A stretch of 64,000 bases of DNA, from positions 620,001-684,000 of the forward strand of contig NZ_SWFP01000001.1 in NCBI RefSeq assembly GCF_005869225.1, in the 5' to 3' direction. This document shows, piece by piece, positions 55,208 to 64,000 of this stretch. The notes under the pieces were generated by a model, which was not told the origin of the DNA, did no database searches, and saw only the letters and a list, made by a program, of their open reading frames with translations. The DNA is from Dyadobacter bucti. GTDB lineage: Bacteria; Bacteroidota; Bacteroidia; Cytophagales; Spirosomataceae. A program made the position numbers and the translations under genes. The number at the start of each line of letters is the position of its first letter. Positions within the stretch are counted from its first letter, which is position 1.

Positions 55208-56437
55208 TCAGAACTGGGAAGGCCGGATGTGGAACTGAATTGTTCTGACAAGACAAAAAAGATGGTAGGCGATGCAAAGAGCGAGCAATAAAGGCTTTTC
55301 GGTAAGACCGCAAAAAACAATCATTACTGGCAGGGCAATAACTATACGGATCATCTCAGATACAAAAAGCCAAGGTTTTCCTTCCAAAATTCCGGCCCAG
55401 TTGATTACAAAATGCCACAATAGAATGCTTAAAACTACCCTTTGTGCTGTGGAGAGGGTGCTGGCCGGGCTGATAACCAGCAACATCAGAATGATACCGA
55501 ATGCTGCCGCCGGAACCAGATATGACTTGGCTCCCGGGAAAGGGAACGTCTGGATTTTCTGCTGTGAGGCCAGGGTAATTTCCTCAAAAGTGGGCTTCGG
55601 TGGAAGATCTGCTGGCCGCCAGCCCACCGGCATGAACCATATCCGTATCTTATCCCACCTGTTAGCCGTCGCGGCTGCATCCTTCCAGAGAATATGATAA
55701 TAATGAAAATTAATAATGACCGGGTTCCACGTATGCGCCTGGCCGTACATCCCGTAAACTACCTTATTCGTTTCTTCTTCGTAAGAGCCGAACATCCGGT
55801 CCCAAATAATCAGAAACTCGCCGAAGTTCTTGTCGAGATATTTGAAATTTACCCCGTGGTGGACTCTGTGACTCGAGGGAGTGGTAAATATATATTCAAT
55901 CCAGCCCCAAAGTTTTGGAACACACTCTGTATGATGCAGAAAAGCGATGAACAAATGTACTGCGGTAACCAGATAAATATCAAATGGTGTAAAGCCGATG
56001 ATCGTAAGCGGCCAGAAGAAGAAAAATGCAAATAACCGTTGCGTCACACTGGCGCGGAGCGCGACCAGGAAATTCATTTCCTGTGCGCTATGATGTGGCG
56101 AGTGGGCGGCCCACATAATGTTGATCGAATGCCCCCACCTATGAACCCAGTAGAAGATAAAATCAATGCCCACCAGCAATAACAAATAGGTAAACCAGTT
56201 CATTACAATCGTATCGATGAGCCGGAAATTCTCCCATAAATAACCATAAACCGCGTATACACCGGCAGCCACCAGCACATTGACGGTCTGGCTGGCCAAC
56301 ATCGTACCGAAATTGGCGATTGCCTCCGGGAAAGAGATGTAATCCTTTTTGTACCAAAGACAAAAAATAAGTTCGAGGATGATAAATAAGAGCACCAGCG
56401 GCGTCAGGAGCGTGTAGATATTTTCAGACGATATCAT
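55208..56437 (-). CDS. Sterol desaturase / fatty acid hydroxylase family membrane di-iron enzyme
   Basis: This 409-aa protein has several membrane helices and the three His clusters of the family: HRWGH (99-103), HSPHH (112-116) and HRVHH (190-194). The pattern also resembles alkylglycerol monooxygenases. It hydroxylates or desaturates a lipid chain in the inner membrane. Residues 290-409 add four more hydrophobic segments, an extension seen in larger Bacteroidota members. It precedes a TonB receptor by 26 bp and is divergent from an HTH gene. The lipid substrate is unknown. Confidence 0.88.
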   Translation of the reverse strand: MISSENIYTLLTPLVLLFIILELIFCLWYKKDYISFPEAIANFGTMLASQTVNVLVAAGVYAVYGYLWENFRLIDTIVMNWFTYLLLLVGIDFIFYWVHRWGHSINIMWAAHSPHHSAQEMNFLVALRASVTQRLFAFFFFWPLTIIGFTPFDIYLVTAVHLFIAFLHHTECVPKLWGWIEYIFTTPSSHRVHHGVNFKYLDKNFGEFLIIWDRMFGSYEEETNKVVYGMYGQAHTWNPVIINFHYYHILWKDAAATANRWDKIRIWFMPVGWRPADLPPKPTFEEITLASQQKIQTFPFPGAKSYLVPAAAFGIILMLLVISPASTLSTAQRVVLSILLWHFVINWAGILEGKPWLFVSEMIRIVIALPVMIVFCGLTEKPLLLALCIAYHLFCLVRTIQFHIRPSQF

Positions 56438-56769
56438 AATGTTTGGAATTAAACGATATGTATAACAACCTTGGAATTCTATTTGTGGTAACCATCAAAA
56501 AATCAACCGTCAGCAAAAGATTTCCCGATCGTACCGTCGAAGACCGGGAGCACGTAACGATCTGTCTTCGAACCAAAACTAGCTATACCAAACGCGCGTT
56601 GCGAATTGATTTCTGAGCCTGCCGAGGGGGTTGTTGCAGAAAATGCGGACGAAGCGTAAATTTTGTCAGCGGGGAGCTCCATGGCATCCGAGAATTCCTG
56701 ATTATTAGCTATTTTCAAGTAATTTTTAAGAATAAAAGGACGGCCCTCCAACAAAACGCTCCTCTATAT
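56438..56769. other. 332-bp divergent gap, nothing assignable
   Basis: It lies between the start of the sterol-desaturase-family gene and the first HTH gene. It holds an 83-codon minus-strand open frame (56503-56754) with no recognisable motif, which I regard as probably not a gene. I see no consensus promoter or strong palindrome. Confidence 0.4.
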
Positions 56770-57765
56770 ATGAATGCCGAAAAAATCCAAGCCATGCTCT
56801 TCCGGGAAATCCGTGAAAAGATTCCCCGGAATATATCCCTGGCCGATTCCGTAGCTGAACTTCTATACATCAGCCAGGACAGCGCATATAGAAGGATCAG
56901 AGGTGAAAAACAAATATCGCTCGACGAACTGCAGAAACTTTCCTCGCATTACGACCTGTCCGTGGACCGGTTACTGAACCTTCAGAACAAAGCTTTTACT
57001 TTTCAGGGGCATCTGATGGATGAGACAAACTACGACATCGAAAATTGGCTCAAAAACCTCAGCAACATCACCAGTTACATCAAGGCAAAACCGAATCACC
57101 ACGTTTATTACCTTGCAAAAGACGTCCCTTTTGTGTACCTGCTACAATTTCCTGCCCTGGCTTCATTCAAAGAATTTTTCAGAAAGCGTTCTTTTCTTTC
57201 TTCCAGCCAAACACGCGGGATTAAATTCTCGATCGGCGAGATACACCCCATGTTCAGTCATACGGCCGCCGAGATTGTGAAAATGTACAACACTATTCCA
57301 AGTACCGAGATATGGAGTTCGGAATGTTTTAATGGTGTGATCAAGCAAATACAGTTTTATCAATATACCGGACAAATTGCATCGAAAGATGATTATAATT
57401 CACTCTTCGATACACTTGAGCTAATGGTCAACCATCTGGAGAACCAGGCCGAATTGGGAAAAAAATACAGTTTCGGAGAAAAACCCGGGCCCCAGGCATC
57501 TGCTTTTAACTTATATAATAACGAACTGTTTATAGGAGAAGATACCATTGTGGCCGATTTGGGCGACACAAAAATCACGTTCCTTAACCACAGCTTTATC
57601 AACTACATGACCACTAGTGATGAAACGTTCTGCGGCTTCACATTCAAAATGCTGCAAAATATGATCTCCCGGTCCACACCTGTCAGCTGGGCTGGAGAGA
57701 AAGACCGAAAAATATTCTTTAATGCGTTAAAAAAGAAGATCGCGCTGGCTCGGAATTCCGGATAA
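56770..57765 (+). CDS. HTH-type regulator-like protein, paralogue A
   Basis: This 331-aa protein has an N-terminal helix-turn-helix of the Cro/C1-like type: LADSVAELLYISQDSAYRRI, then RGEKQISLDELQKLSSHYDLSVD (residues about 24-66). The long C-terminal part (70-331) is shared with the neighbour at 57768-58769: YYLAKDVPFVYLLQFPALASFKEFF, FNLYNNELFIGEDTIVADLG and FLNHSFINYMTT. The C-terminal part probably senses or dimerises; no ligand is known. It is convergent with its paralogue, 2 bp apart. Confidence 0.75.
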   Translation: MNAEKIQAMLFREIREKIPRNISLADSVAELLYISQDSAYRRIRGEKQISLDELQKLSSHYDLSVDRLLNLQNKAFTFQGHLMDETNYDIENWLKNLSNITSYIKAKPNHHVYYLAKDVPFVYLLQFPALASFKEFFRKRSFLSSSQTRGIKFSIGEIHPMFSHTAAEIVKMYNTIPSTEIWSSECFNGVIKQIQFYQYTGQIASKDDYNSLFDTLELMVNHLENQAELGKKYSFGEKPGPQASAFNLYNNELFIGEDTIVADLGDTKITFLNHSFINYMTTSDETFCGFTFKMLQNMISRSTPVSWAGEKDRKIFFNALKKKIALARNSG

Positions 57766-57767
57766 GG

Positions 57768-58769
57768 TCAGTTGGTTTTTCTGGCGTCATATATTTTATG
57801 CCTGAGACGATTAAAAAAACTAAGTCTGCCTTTTTCGTTCACATTGTTCAGTTGCTCCGACTTTCTGATCATATTCTCAATACCTGCATACATGTAATTA
57901 TTAAAACGGTCGTCCTGCGTTGATATGTAATTGATTACCGAATGATTTAAGAATGTCAGCTTAAAGCTACCAAAATCGGCAAAAACGGTATTGTTACCCA
58001 AAATAAGTTCATTGTTAAACATCTCGTAAGACGCCATGCCCGGCTGTGGGTGCTGTCCGAAGGCAAATTTAAGCCCGCACTCGGCCTGTCTTTCCAGATG
58101 GTTGATAAGTTCTTCCATAATATCCCACATCATCAGTAATTCAGATTTGGAATAAAAAATATCAGAATCCCGATAGAACTCAATTTGCCGGATAGTACTG
58201 TTGACGCTCTCAGCATTCCATATTTCTATGGTCGATATGCTGTTGTAGGTTGCTACAATTTTTTCGGAAAGCATTTTGCAAGTCGGGTCTATTTGTCCGA
58301 TCTCAAAACGGGAGCCCCGCATTTCGTCGTACTGGAGAATGGATTTTTGCCAAAAGAAAAACTTAAAAGCGGCCAGCTCCGGAATCTGGAAGAAATGTGC
58401 GAGGGGCAGGTCCTTGGCCAGGTAGTACAGCTTACAGCCAGGGTAACTGCGCATGAACTCAAACTGAGCCAGTACATTTTCCAGCCATTTGTCCAGGATA
58501 TGATCCTGGGTATTGGCAAGCTTACCGTTGAAAATATAAGAATCTGCTTTGACATTCAGCAGTTTATCAACAGACACTTTGAAATGCCTGCTTAATTTGC
58601 CGATTTCGTCAAAACTGATAGGTGTTTCACCCCTTATCCTTCTGTAGGCACTGTCATTGCTGACGCGTAGGATATCGGCGACAACATCGACCAGCGTTTC
58701 GTGGGACGGAAGGCTGGCCCGGATCTGATTAAAAAACTCGAGCTGTACAGGAAGTCTGTCAATGTCCAT
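57768..58769 (-). CDS. HTH-type regulator-like protein, paralogue B
   Basis: This 333-aa paralogue of the adjacent gene has an HTH with LVDVVADILRVSNDSAYRRI followed by RGETPISFDEIGKLSRHFKVSVD, then YYLAKDLPLAHFFQIPELAAFKFFF and FNNELILGNNTVFADFGSFKLTFLNHSVINYIS. The pair arose by duplication and inversion. It starts 30 bp after the ZIP transporter gene and may be co-transcribed with it, though its operator need not be the one seen upstream of ZIP. Confidence 0.75.
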   Translation of the reverse strand: MDIDRLPVQLEFFNQIRASLPSHETLVDVVADILRVSNDSAYRRIRGETPISFDEIGKLSRHFKVSVDKLLNVKADSYIFNGKLANTQDHILDKWLENVLAQFEFMRSYPGCKLYYLAKDLPLAHFFQIPELAAFKFFFWQKSILQYDEMRGSRFEIGQIDPTCKMLSEKIVATYNSISTIEIWNAESVNSTIRQIEFYRDSDIFYSKSELLMMWDIMEELINHLERQAECGLKFAFGQHPQPGMASYEMFNNELILGNNTVFADFGSFKLTFLNHSVINYISTQDDRFNNYMYAGIENMIRKSEQLNNVNEKGRLSFFNRLRHKIYDARKTN

Positions 58770-58799
58770 GATACCATCCGAAATTATTTTTTTAAAAAT

Positions 58800-59618
58800 C
58801 TATCCCAAAGCAACATCGAGGCTCATCATCACGACGAAGCCTCCGATAAAACCGAGCGTTGCTATGTCGGTATTTTTATCCTGCTGTGTTTCCGGGATTA
58901 CTTCTTCCACCACTACGAAGATCATCGCTCCGGCAGCAAAGGCGAGCGCGTAAGGCAATACTGGTGTAAAAAATGAAACGGCGACCGCACCGAGCACGCC
59001 CGCTACCGGCTCCACCAGCGCAGATGCCTGCCCGTACATAAAACTTCTTGTGCGGCTCATACCCATCCGCCGCAAAGGCATGGAAACTGCGATGCCTTCC
59101 GGGAAATTCTGAAGACCGATGCCGATCGCCAGGATGGCAGCACCGGCAACGGTCGCATCCGGTACACCCGCAGCCACGCCTCCAAACAACACCCCGACCG
59201 CAAGACCTTCCGGAATATTATGCAATGTGATGGCCAGCACGAGCAGCGTAGTCCGCTGCCACGGGGATTTGATACCTTCTGTTTCCTTGAAATTGATGTG
59301 GATATGGGGAAGTACTTTGTCCAGCATGAAAAGAAATATCGCACCTAGCAAAAAGCCCACGACCGAGGGTACCACCTTTTGAAAACCTTCGCCCTCACTC
59401 ATCTCTATGGCAGGCGCAAGGAGGCTCCAGTAACTTGCTGCTACCATTACACCACCCGTAAAACCCAGCATGCCATCAAGGACGGTCCGGTTAATGGTGC
59501 GGAAAAGAAATACTGAAGATGCCCCGGCTGCGGTTACAAACCAGGTAAACAGCGTTGCATATAGTGCGGCTGCGACAGGATCAATGCGCTCAAGAAACTG
59601 TATAGCTGATTCGAACAT
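58800..59618 (-). CDS. ZIP-family divalent metal transporter
   Basis: This 272-aa inner-membrane protein of about eight helices has the paired metal-site motifs HNIPEG (133-138) and QNFPEG (170-175) in helices 4 and 5. A His-containing loop (LPHIHINF) precedes them. ZIP proteins import Zn, Mn or Fe; the Gln in place of the second His is common in the GufA-like subgroup. I chose the ATG at 59618 over a TTG at 59654. A DtxR/MntR-like palindrome lies upstream, which favours Mn or Fe. Confidence 0.88.
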   Translation of the reverse strand: MFESAIQFLERIDPVAAALYATLFTWFVTAAGASSVFLFRTINRTVLDGMLGFTGGVMVAASYWSLLAPAIEMSEGEGFQKVVPSVVGFLLGAIFLFMLDKVLPHIHINFKETEGIKSPWQRTTLLVLAITLHNIPEGLAVGVLFGGVAAGVPDATVAGAAILAIGIGLQNFPEGIAVSMPLRRMGMSRTRSFMYGQASALVEPVAGVLGAVAVSFFTPVLPYALAFAAGAMIFVVVEEVIPETQQDKNTDIATLGFIGGFVVMMSLDVALG

Positions 59619-59655
59619 ACGATTTGGAAAGATTGCCTTAATTATTTTAGACAAA

Positions 59656-59684
59656 TAAAAATCAAATTTTTAGACAAAGCTAAA
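59656..59684. promoter_or_regulatory. Candidate DtxR/MntR-type operator upstream of the ZIP gene
   Basis: TTTAG-ACAAAG-CTAAA (59669-59684) has 5-bp inverted arms with a 6-bp spacer, close to known MntR/DtxR sites of the TTTAG-N6-CTAAA form. Just beside it, TAAAAAT-CAA-ATTTTTA (59656-59672) is another perfect inverted repeat. A -7-like TAGCTTTG on the minus strand overlaps the first site (59675-59682), so binding could block transcription. Confidence 0.55.
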
Positions 59685-59728
59685 TTTTTACAAATCAATC
59701 TCAGATTAATTGAAAGCTGAAGGCCTGA

Positions 59729-60511
59729 TCAGAATTTGTAGTCTACATCATCCGGCAGCGGCGCTACCACTAATTTCATCCATTTTCCGTCGACCTTGAT
59801 CACCACAATATTATTGTCTTTGTCGTAGAACATGGTACCGTTACCACTGGTTTTCAGTTCCTTATAATTAACAAATCGCGCATCTTTTTCAAAATTGCTT
59901 TCGTCATCGCCCTCCGGCTTTGTCTCAGACACATCCTCTTTCCCAATGTTACCCAGCGTGAGGGCATTGGTGAGTTTGAGGGACCCATAGAAAAGTGCCT
60001 TGTCCCGGCTGAACATAAAAGAATGCTGCCGCACATCGGATCCGATCCTGAACCAGTTGTAGGCACTTTCGTCGTGGTTATAAACGGTCGAATAATAATA
60101 CAGCTCGGCCACGGGTTTTGCCGCCTCGACATGCTTGTTGACCAGCATCGTAATCCTTGATTTATCATCTTTGGCGTAGCCTTCAAATACATGATAACCC
60201 CACCGTTTCTTGTTCTTTTCGTCCGGATTGCCTCTGACCTGGATCATGTACGGCGTACTCAAAATCCCGTTCACGGTGCTGTACATAGGTGTTCTTGCCG
60301 GAAGAAAACCAAAACTGTAGCCTCTCTCCTTCCACCTCGCCCAGGTTGTATCAATATCGGATGTTAATTCAATCCGTTTGCGGTCAGACAGGTCGCTGCC
60401 ACTGATAAGGCCATAATACGGATCCGGAGCGGGCGAAGCCTCGGGTTTGCCCTGAGAAAATGCGCTGTGCGCAACGATGATAAAAAGCAATACAAGTCGC
60501 AGCAATTTCAT
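59729..60511 (-). CDS. Hypothetical secreted protein
   Basis: This 260-aa protein has a signal peptide MKLLRLVLLFIIVAHSAFSQ. The mature part has many Tyr and charged residues and alternating strands (ELYYYSTVYNHDES, MFYDKDNNIVVIKVDGKWMK), and no known motif. It is probably periplasmic or outer-membrane associated. I chose the ATG at 60511; ATG 60523 and TTG 60550 are also in frame. It is divergent from the next gene and 110 bp from the ZIP start. Confidence 0.65.
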   Translation of the reverse strand: MKLLRLVLLFIIVAHSAFSQGKPEASPAPDPYYGLISGSDLSDRKRIELTSDIDTTWARWKERGYSFGFLPARTPMYSTVNGILSTPYMIQVRGNPDEKNKKRWGYHVFEGYAKDDKSRITMLVNKHVEAAKPVAELYYYSTVYNHDESAYNWFRIGSDVRQHSFMFSRDKALFYGSLKLTNALTLGNIGKEDVSETKPEGDDESNFEKDARFVNYKELKTSGNGTMFYDKDNNIVVIKVDGKWMKLVVAPLPDDVDYKF

Positions 60512-60738
60512 AAGATCGATCATGTCTGAGTTACTTAAAATCAATTTCAATGAAACGCAATATCATTAAAAAATTACTTCCAGTATCATTTTTGCGGCAT
60601 TATGCCGGTAATCACCCCTTTTTCATCGTTCCAGGGATATCTGTATTAAGATTAAATATAAATTTTGTCCAAAAATTAACAAATCCGTTGATACCCGATG
60701 AATGCTCTCCGGAGCTGTGTAATTTTGAAATATTCTCA

Positions 60739-61254
60739 ATGATTACACACATGATACGTCAAAAAAGGCTAAGAAAAAGCGTCACACTCACCGACGCACA
60801 AAGCAAAAGACTCTATGAGCTGAGCGAGTTTGACGGAACGGATCCCGTTGAGCACGCTATGAGGGCTATTGACGAGTACCTGAAAAAGCAAAAGCTGGAT
60901 TTTACACCTCCCAAAGAGAAAGATATATCGGCTGAATTTAAAGACCGCTCCGGCGACCCTAACATTCAGGGCGCAGTATGGTTGTCGGGAACGGTGGACA
61001 GGTATGAGTTTTCTGCCCTTATCACCAAGGTTCCGACAAAATCAGCCATTGATAAAGGAAAGATATCGAAGCTGTCAATATGGGATCCTGTTATTCTGCA
61101 AAACACCAACAGTTTCATCGGTTCCTGCATTGTAAATTACGACCGCGGCTGGGATATTAAACCCAGCAAATTGGCCGAGCCTTATTTTAACAAGGTCAAA
61201 GTTCTGCTTGACAGCTCTGCCGAGAAATTCATCAAGAAAAAAACGTTCCGGTAA
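60739..61254 (+). CDS. Hypothetical protein, basic N-terminus with possible ribbon-helix-helix
   Basis: This 171-aa cytoplasmic protein starts with a basic segment, then KSVTLTDAQSKRLYELSEF and TDPVEHAMRAIDEYLKKQK, which resembles a ribbon-helix-helix or small coiled domain. The C-terminal 100 residues (VWLSGTVDRYEFSALITKVPTK, SKLSIWDP) look beta-rich. An upstream in-frame ATG at 60550 would add 63 residues of poor quality, so I chose 60739 (60751 also possible). A -7-like TAATTTTG is at 60720-60727 without a -33 match. The function is unknown. Confidence 0.55.
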   Translation: MITHMIRQKRLRKSVTLTDAQSKRLYELSEFDGTDPVEHAMRAIDEYLKKQKLDFTPPKEKDISAEFKDRSGDPNIQGAVWLSGTVDRYEFSALITKVPTKSAIDKGKISKLSIWDPVILQNTNSFIGSCIVNYDRGWDIKPSKLAEPYFNKVKVLLDSSAEKFIKKKTFR

Positions 61255-61380
61255 AACCCGCAATTCCCCGCCCATCCCCGACGCTTCACCTTCGGGTTTC
61301 TACGCTTGAGCCGGGCCCATGTTTTAATTGGAATGTTCATTGGTAAATTTTGTGCTGTTATTTATCAAAAACAGCAGACA

Positions 61381-63762
61381 ATGAAAGCATTACTATTAGC
61401 CATGATTATTTTTTTATCGGGTACTCTTTCCGCACAACAGTCTACCCAAACCGTCCGGGGAGTAATCCGTGACGAAGTTTCGCAGTCGCCGGTGATCGGC
61501 GCGACCGTTTTGCTCACACAGCCTGAGGGCACTATCCCGGTAGGTACGACCAGCGATGTCAACGGAGAATTCCGCATCAACGGTGTGGCTACGGGCCGGC
61601 AGTCGTTCCGGGTCACCATGGTGGGTTACGAAGAACAACGTTTGTCAGACATAGTCGTGACAGTTGGCAAGGAAGTGATCCTTAACCTCAGCATGACGGA
61701 GGCGGTGCAGCAACTGAATGAAGTAATGGTAACTACGGATCGTTCGGGCGACAAAAGCAAAACCAACAACGAACTGGCGCTCGTCAGCGGGCGGTCGTTC
61801 AATGTAGAAGATACGAAACGCTATGCAGGTTCTCTGAGCGACCCGTCGCGTATGGCGGCCAACTTTGCCGGCGTGGTGTCGGGTGACGATTCACGAAATG
61901 ATATCGTTGTGCGGGGTAATTCTCCGAGCGGGATGCTATGGCAGCTGGAAGGCCTCAATATTCCAAACCCGAACCATTTCGGTTCATTTTCGGCTACTGG
62001 CGGTCCGGTGAGCATGCTGAATAACAACGTGCTCAGCAAATCCGATTTTATGACAAGCGCATTTCCTGCACAATACGGCAATGCACTGGCGGCGGTATTT
62101 GATCTCAGGCTCCGGGAAGGAAATAACCAAAAACATGAATTTATGGGCCAGATCGGCTTCAACGGATTTGAACTGGGTGCGGAAGGTCCGATCGCCAAGA
62201 ATTCAAAAGCTTCGTTTCTCGTGAATTACCGCTACTCAACCATGGGCGTTATGAAAGCGCTGGGGATCCAGGTAGGTACCGGTACTGCGGTACCCGATTA
62301 TCAGGACCTGAATTTCAAGTTAGCCGTACCTTCCGGCAAAAATGGCAAACTTACCCTTTTCGGTATTCTTGGCAGCAGCGATATCCAGTTTCTGGGGAAT
62401 GAAGTGGATACGACCCTCACGAATCTTTACGGAACCGAAAACACCAATACCCGCGTCAGATATGCGACAAACATTGTGGGCCTTTCCTATGAGCATACCC
62501 TTTCGCCCAGGACCTTCGCCAAGTTGACGCTGGGTATGAGTACTACCCGAGAAAAATTCAGCGGGGATTCCATCAGCATTGTTACCAGGGAGGCCTTTCT
62601 GAGCGGGGAATCGAAATACAATACCGGCAAATATTCGGCTGTGCTTCATCTGAGGCATAAAATCAACGCGAAAAGCAGCCTGTACGCAGGTGTGACCATG
62701 GACATTCTTGGTTTTGACCTTTATAACCGGGCCATTTATCAGGGCGGGTTGATTGATACTGTGCGGGTTGATGTTAAAGGTGAAAAAACCTTGCTGACCC
62801 AGGCGTATGCCCAATGGAAATACCGTGCATCCCCAAAGTTGGTTTTCACAACAGGCCTTCATTTACAACATTTTAATCTCAACAATAATGTCGCCCTGGA
62901 ACCCAGGATCGGACTGCAGTATGCAATGGGCCGCGGTCAGTCGGTAAACCTCGGTTATGGTCTTAACAGCCAGGCCCAGAACATTTACACTTATTTTATC
63001 CAAACACCTACCGAGTCGGGTGTTTCCTATACCAACAAAGACCTTGATTTTACAAGAAGCCATCATTTTGTGCTGAGTTATGAAAACCGCCTGACCGACA
63101 ACCTCTTGCTGAAAATCGAGCCTTACTATCAGGTCCTGTACAACGTTCCTGTGGAGCAGCGGGCTTCTACTTTTTCCGCATTGAACACGGGAAGCTCTTT
63201 CGGACCGTCTGACCGCGACAGCCTGATGAATGAAGGTTCCGGAAAGAATCTGGGCATCGAACTGACCCTGGAGAGATACTTCAGCCAAGGCTATTATTTC
63301 CTTGTGACCACTTCTCTTTTTGACTCCAAATACAAAGGAAGCGACAAGGTTGAGCGCAACACGGCTTTTAATACAAAATATGTTCTGAATGTACTGGCCG
63401 GGAAGGAATACAAACTGGGCAAAAACAAAGATCATGTGCTTGGCGCGAGCATAAGGACTACGCTGGTGGGTGGAAAGTATTTTACACCTCTCAACCTCGA
63501 AGCCTCAAAAATCATAGGGCGTGCGTCCTACGACGATACACAGGCATTTTCCGTCCGTCAGAACCCCTATTTCCGCACAGACCTGCGTTTTACATTCCGG
63601 AAAGAAATGCGGAAGAGTACCATGGAATTTGCATTGGATCTTCAGAATGTAAGTGCCAGCAAAAACATTTTCCAGCAGACTTATAACCCCAGGACCAACC
63701 GGCTGGTCAACCAGTACCAGCAGGGGTTTTTCCCGGTGCCTTATTTCCGTTGCACATTTTAA
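61381..63762 (+). CDS. TonB-dependent receptor with carboxypeptidase-regulatory-like N-terminus, paralogue of 52755-55181
   Basis: This 793-aa outer-membrane receptor has a signal peptide ending TLSAQ, a carboxypeptidase-regulatory-like domain (about 22-105), plug motif SRNDIVVRGNSPSGMLWQLEGLNIPNPNHF (split here: SRNDIVVRGN and IPNPNHF) and barrel ending QGFFPVPYFRCTF. It has no SusD partner and no STN domain. The ATG at 61381 gives the clean signal peptide. It is followed after 76 bp by a membrane protein gene. The ligand is unknown. Confidence 0.9.
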   Translation: MKALLLAMIIFLSGTLSAQQSTQTVRGVIRDEVSQSPVIGATVLLTQPEGTIPVGTTSDVNGEFRINGVATGRQSFRVTMVGYEEQRLSDIVVTVGKEVILNLSMTEAVQQLNEVMVTTDRSGDKSKTNNELALVSGRSFNVEDTKRYAGSLSDPSRMAANFAGVVSGDDSRNDIVVRGNSPSGMLWQLEGLNIPNPNHFGSFSATGGPVSMLNNNVLSKSDFMTSAFPAQYGNALAAVFDLRLREGNNQKHEFMGQIGFNGFELGAEGPIAKNSKASFLVNYRYSTMGVMKALGIQVGTGTAVPDYQDLNFKLAVPSGKNGKLTLFGILGSSDIQFLGNEVDTTLTNLYGTENTNTRVRYATNIVGLSYEHTLSPRTFAKLTLGMSTTREKFSGDSISIVTREAFLSGESKYNTGKYSAVLHLRHKINAKSSLYAGVTMDILGFDLYNRAIYQGGLIDTVRVDVKGEKTLLTQAYAQWKYRASPKLVFTTGLHLQHFNLNNNVALEPRIGLQYAMGRGQSVNLGYGLNSQAQNIYTYFIQTPTESGVSYTNKDLDFTRSHHFVLSYENRLTDNLLLKIEPYYQVLYNVPVEQRASTFSALNTGSSFGPSDRDSLMNEGSGKNLGIELTLERYFSQGYYFLVTTSLFDSKYKGSDKVERNTAFNTKYVLNVLAGKEYKLGKNKDHVLGASIRTTLVGGKYFTPLNLEASKIIGRASYDDTQAFSVRQNPYFRTDLRFTFRKEMRKSTMEFALDLQNVSASKNIFQQTYNPRTNRLVNQYQQGFFPVPYFRCTF

Positions 63763-63838
63763 TTGGAATTTGCGGGGCTAATCATTTAATTTCAAGCACT
63801 TAAAAACCAGGCCGGTATGACCGTACTTCCCGCGTATA

Positions 63839-64000
63839 ATGAAAGAAACAGCTTACACACTGAATGACCGCAAACTGAGGCTGATCGGGATTCCTCTCCT
63901 CGGTGCGGTCATTCCGATCATGCTCAATTTTGAGAATTTCTTACAGCTGAACCGCCAGTTTGCATTCAGTGTCCTCTTTTCAACTTTGATCACGCTTGCG
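63839..64000 (+). CDS. Start of a membrane protein, probably a LytS-type sensor histidine kinase (partial)
   Basis: The first 54 codons are present; the gene runs off the right edge. The product begins MKETAYTLNDRKLRLIGIPL, followed by a hydrophobic segment (LLGAVIPIML) and a second (FSVLFSTLITLA). This opening is like that of Bacteroidota two-component LytS/His_kinase membrane sensors, but the kinase domain lies outside the window, so the call is tentative. Confidence 0.5.
   Translation, partial: MKETAYTLNDRKLRLIGIPLLGAVIPIMLNFENFLQLNRQFAFSVLFSTLITLA

Noticed and set aside
56503..56754. Minus-strand 83-codon frame in the desaturase/HTH gap
   Set aside because: No motif, signal peptide or ribosome-binding site. 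It might be a relic, but I cannot support it as a gene.
1..64000. CRISPR arrays, tRNA, rRNA, insertion sequences and prophage
   Set aside because: I saw no spaced identical repeats, no cloverleaf or rRNA-like sequence, and no transposase, integrase or phage structural gene.

Overview
The window is about 64 kb of chromosome from a Bacteroidota member. I infer Cytophagales, possibly Dyadobacter or a relative. The support is three SusC/SusD pairs, two further TonB-dependent receptors with carboxypeptidase-regulatory-like N-termini, an ECF sigma/FecR pair, a Bacteroidota-type promoter (TTTG, 21 bp, TAATTTTG), few Shine-Dalgarno sequences and roughly 50% GC by eye. I saw no rRNA, tRNA, CRISPR array, transposase or phage gene.

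Layout. 1-3.1 kb: a tight operon of an unknown protein, a prenyl diphosphate synthase broken by a frameshift, and a geranylgeranyl-reductase-family flavoprotein. 3.1-9.8 kb: mixed genes, namely a frameshifted Panacea-domain antitoxin, a large secreted esterase, a lipoprotein, an MBL-fold hydrolase, a beta-carbonic-anhydrase-like protein and an L-serine dehydratase. 9.9-19.6 kb: a ribose/nucleoside scavenging locus (ribokinase, sugar permease, SusC, SusD, nucleoside hydrolase) with a divergent 507-aa protein that may be its regulator. 19.6-34.1 kb: one long minus-strand polysaccharide-utilisation-type operon (SusC, SusD, three sialidase-like BNR proteins, a D-lyxose-isomerase-like cupin, an NTF2-like protein and a hexuronate-type MFS permease) with a divergent LacI regulator and an operator-like palindrome between them. 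34.1-45.9 kb: a second locus controlled by an ECF sigma/FecR pair (SusC with STN domain, SusD, a DUF1080-SGNH protein and a PVC-type cytochrome c protein).

45.9-47.3 kb: a candidate small transcript with a 9-codon ORF and strong terminator, a frameshifted membrane protein and an HD-domain hydrolase. 47.4-52.7 kb: an operon of phytanoyl-CoA-dioxygenase-like, MFS, Gfo/Idh/MocA and DUF1080 genes, probably for 3-keto or otherwise oxidised sugars, with a divergent AraC regulator and an array of TTTGCAAA palindromes. 52.7-64 kb: a TonB receptor paired with a sterol-desaturase-family lipid hydroxylase, two paralogous HTH proteins facing each other, a ZIP metal transporter with a DtxR/MntR-type operator, two unknown proteins, a second TonB receptor of the same family and the start of a membrane protein, probably a sensor kinase.

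The central theme is carbon scavenging: each block pairs outer-membrane uptake or periplasmic enzymes with a dedicated regulator. The 19.6-34.1 kb operon is the best candidate for an undescribed system, because its enzyme set fits no named glycan pathway that I know. Three genes carry single-base frameshifts, so sequence error should be excluded before they are called pseudogenes.
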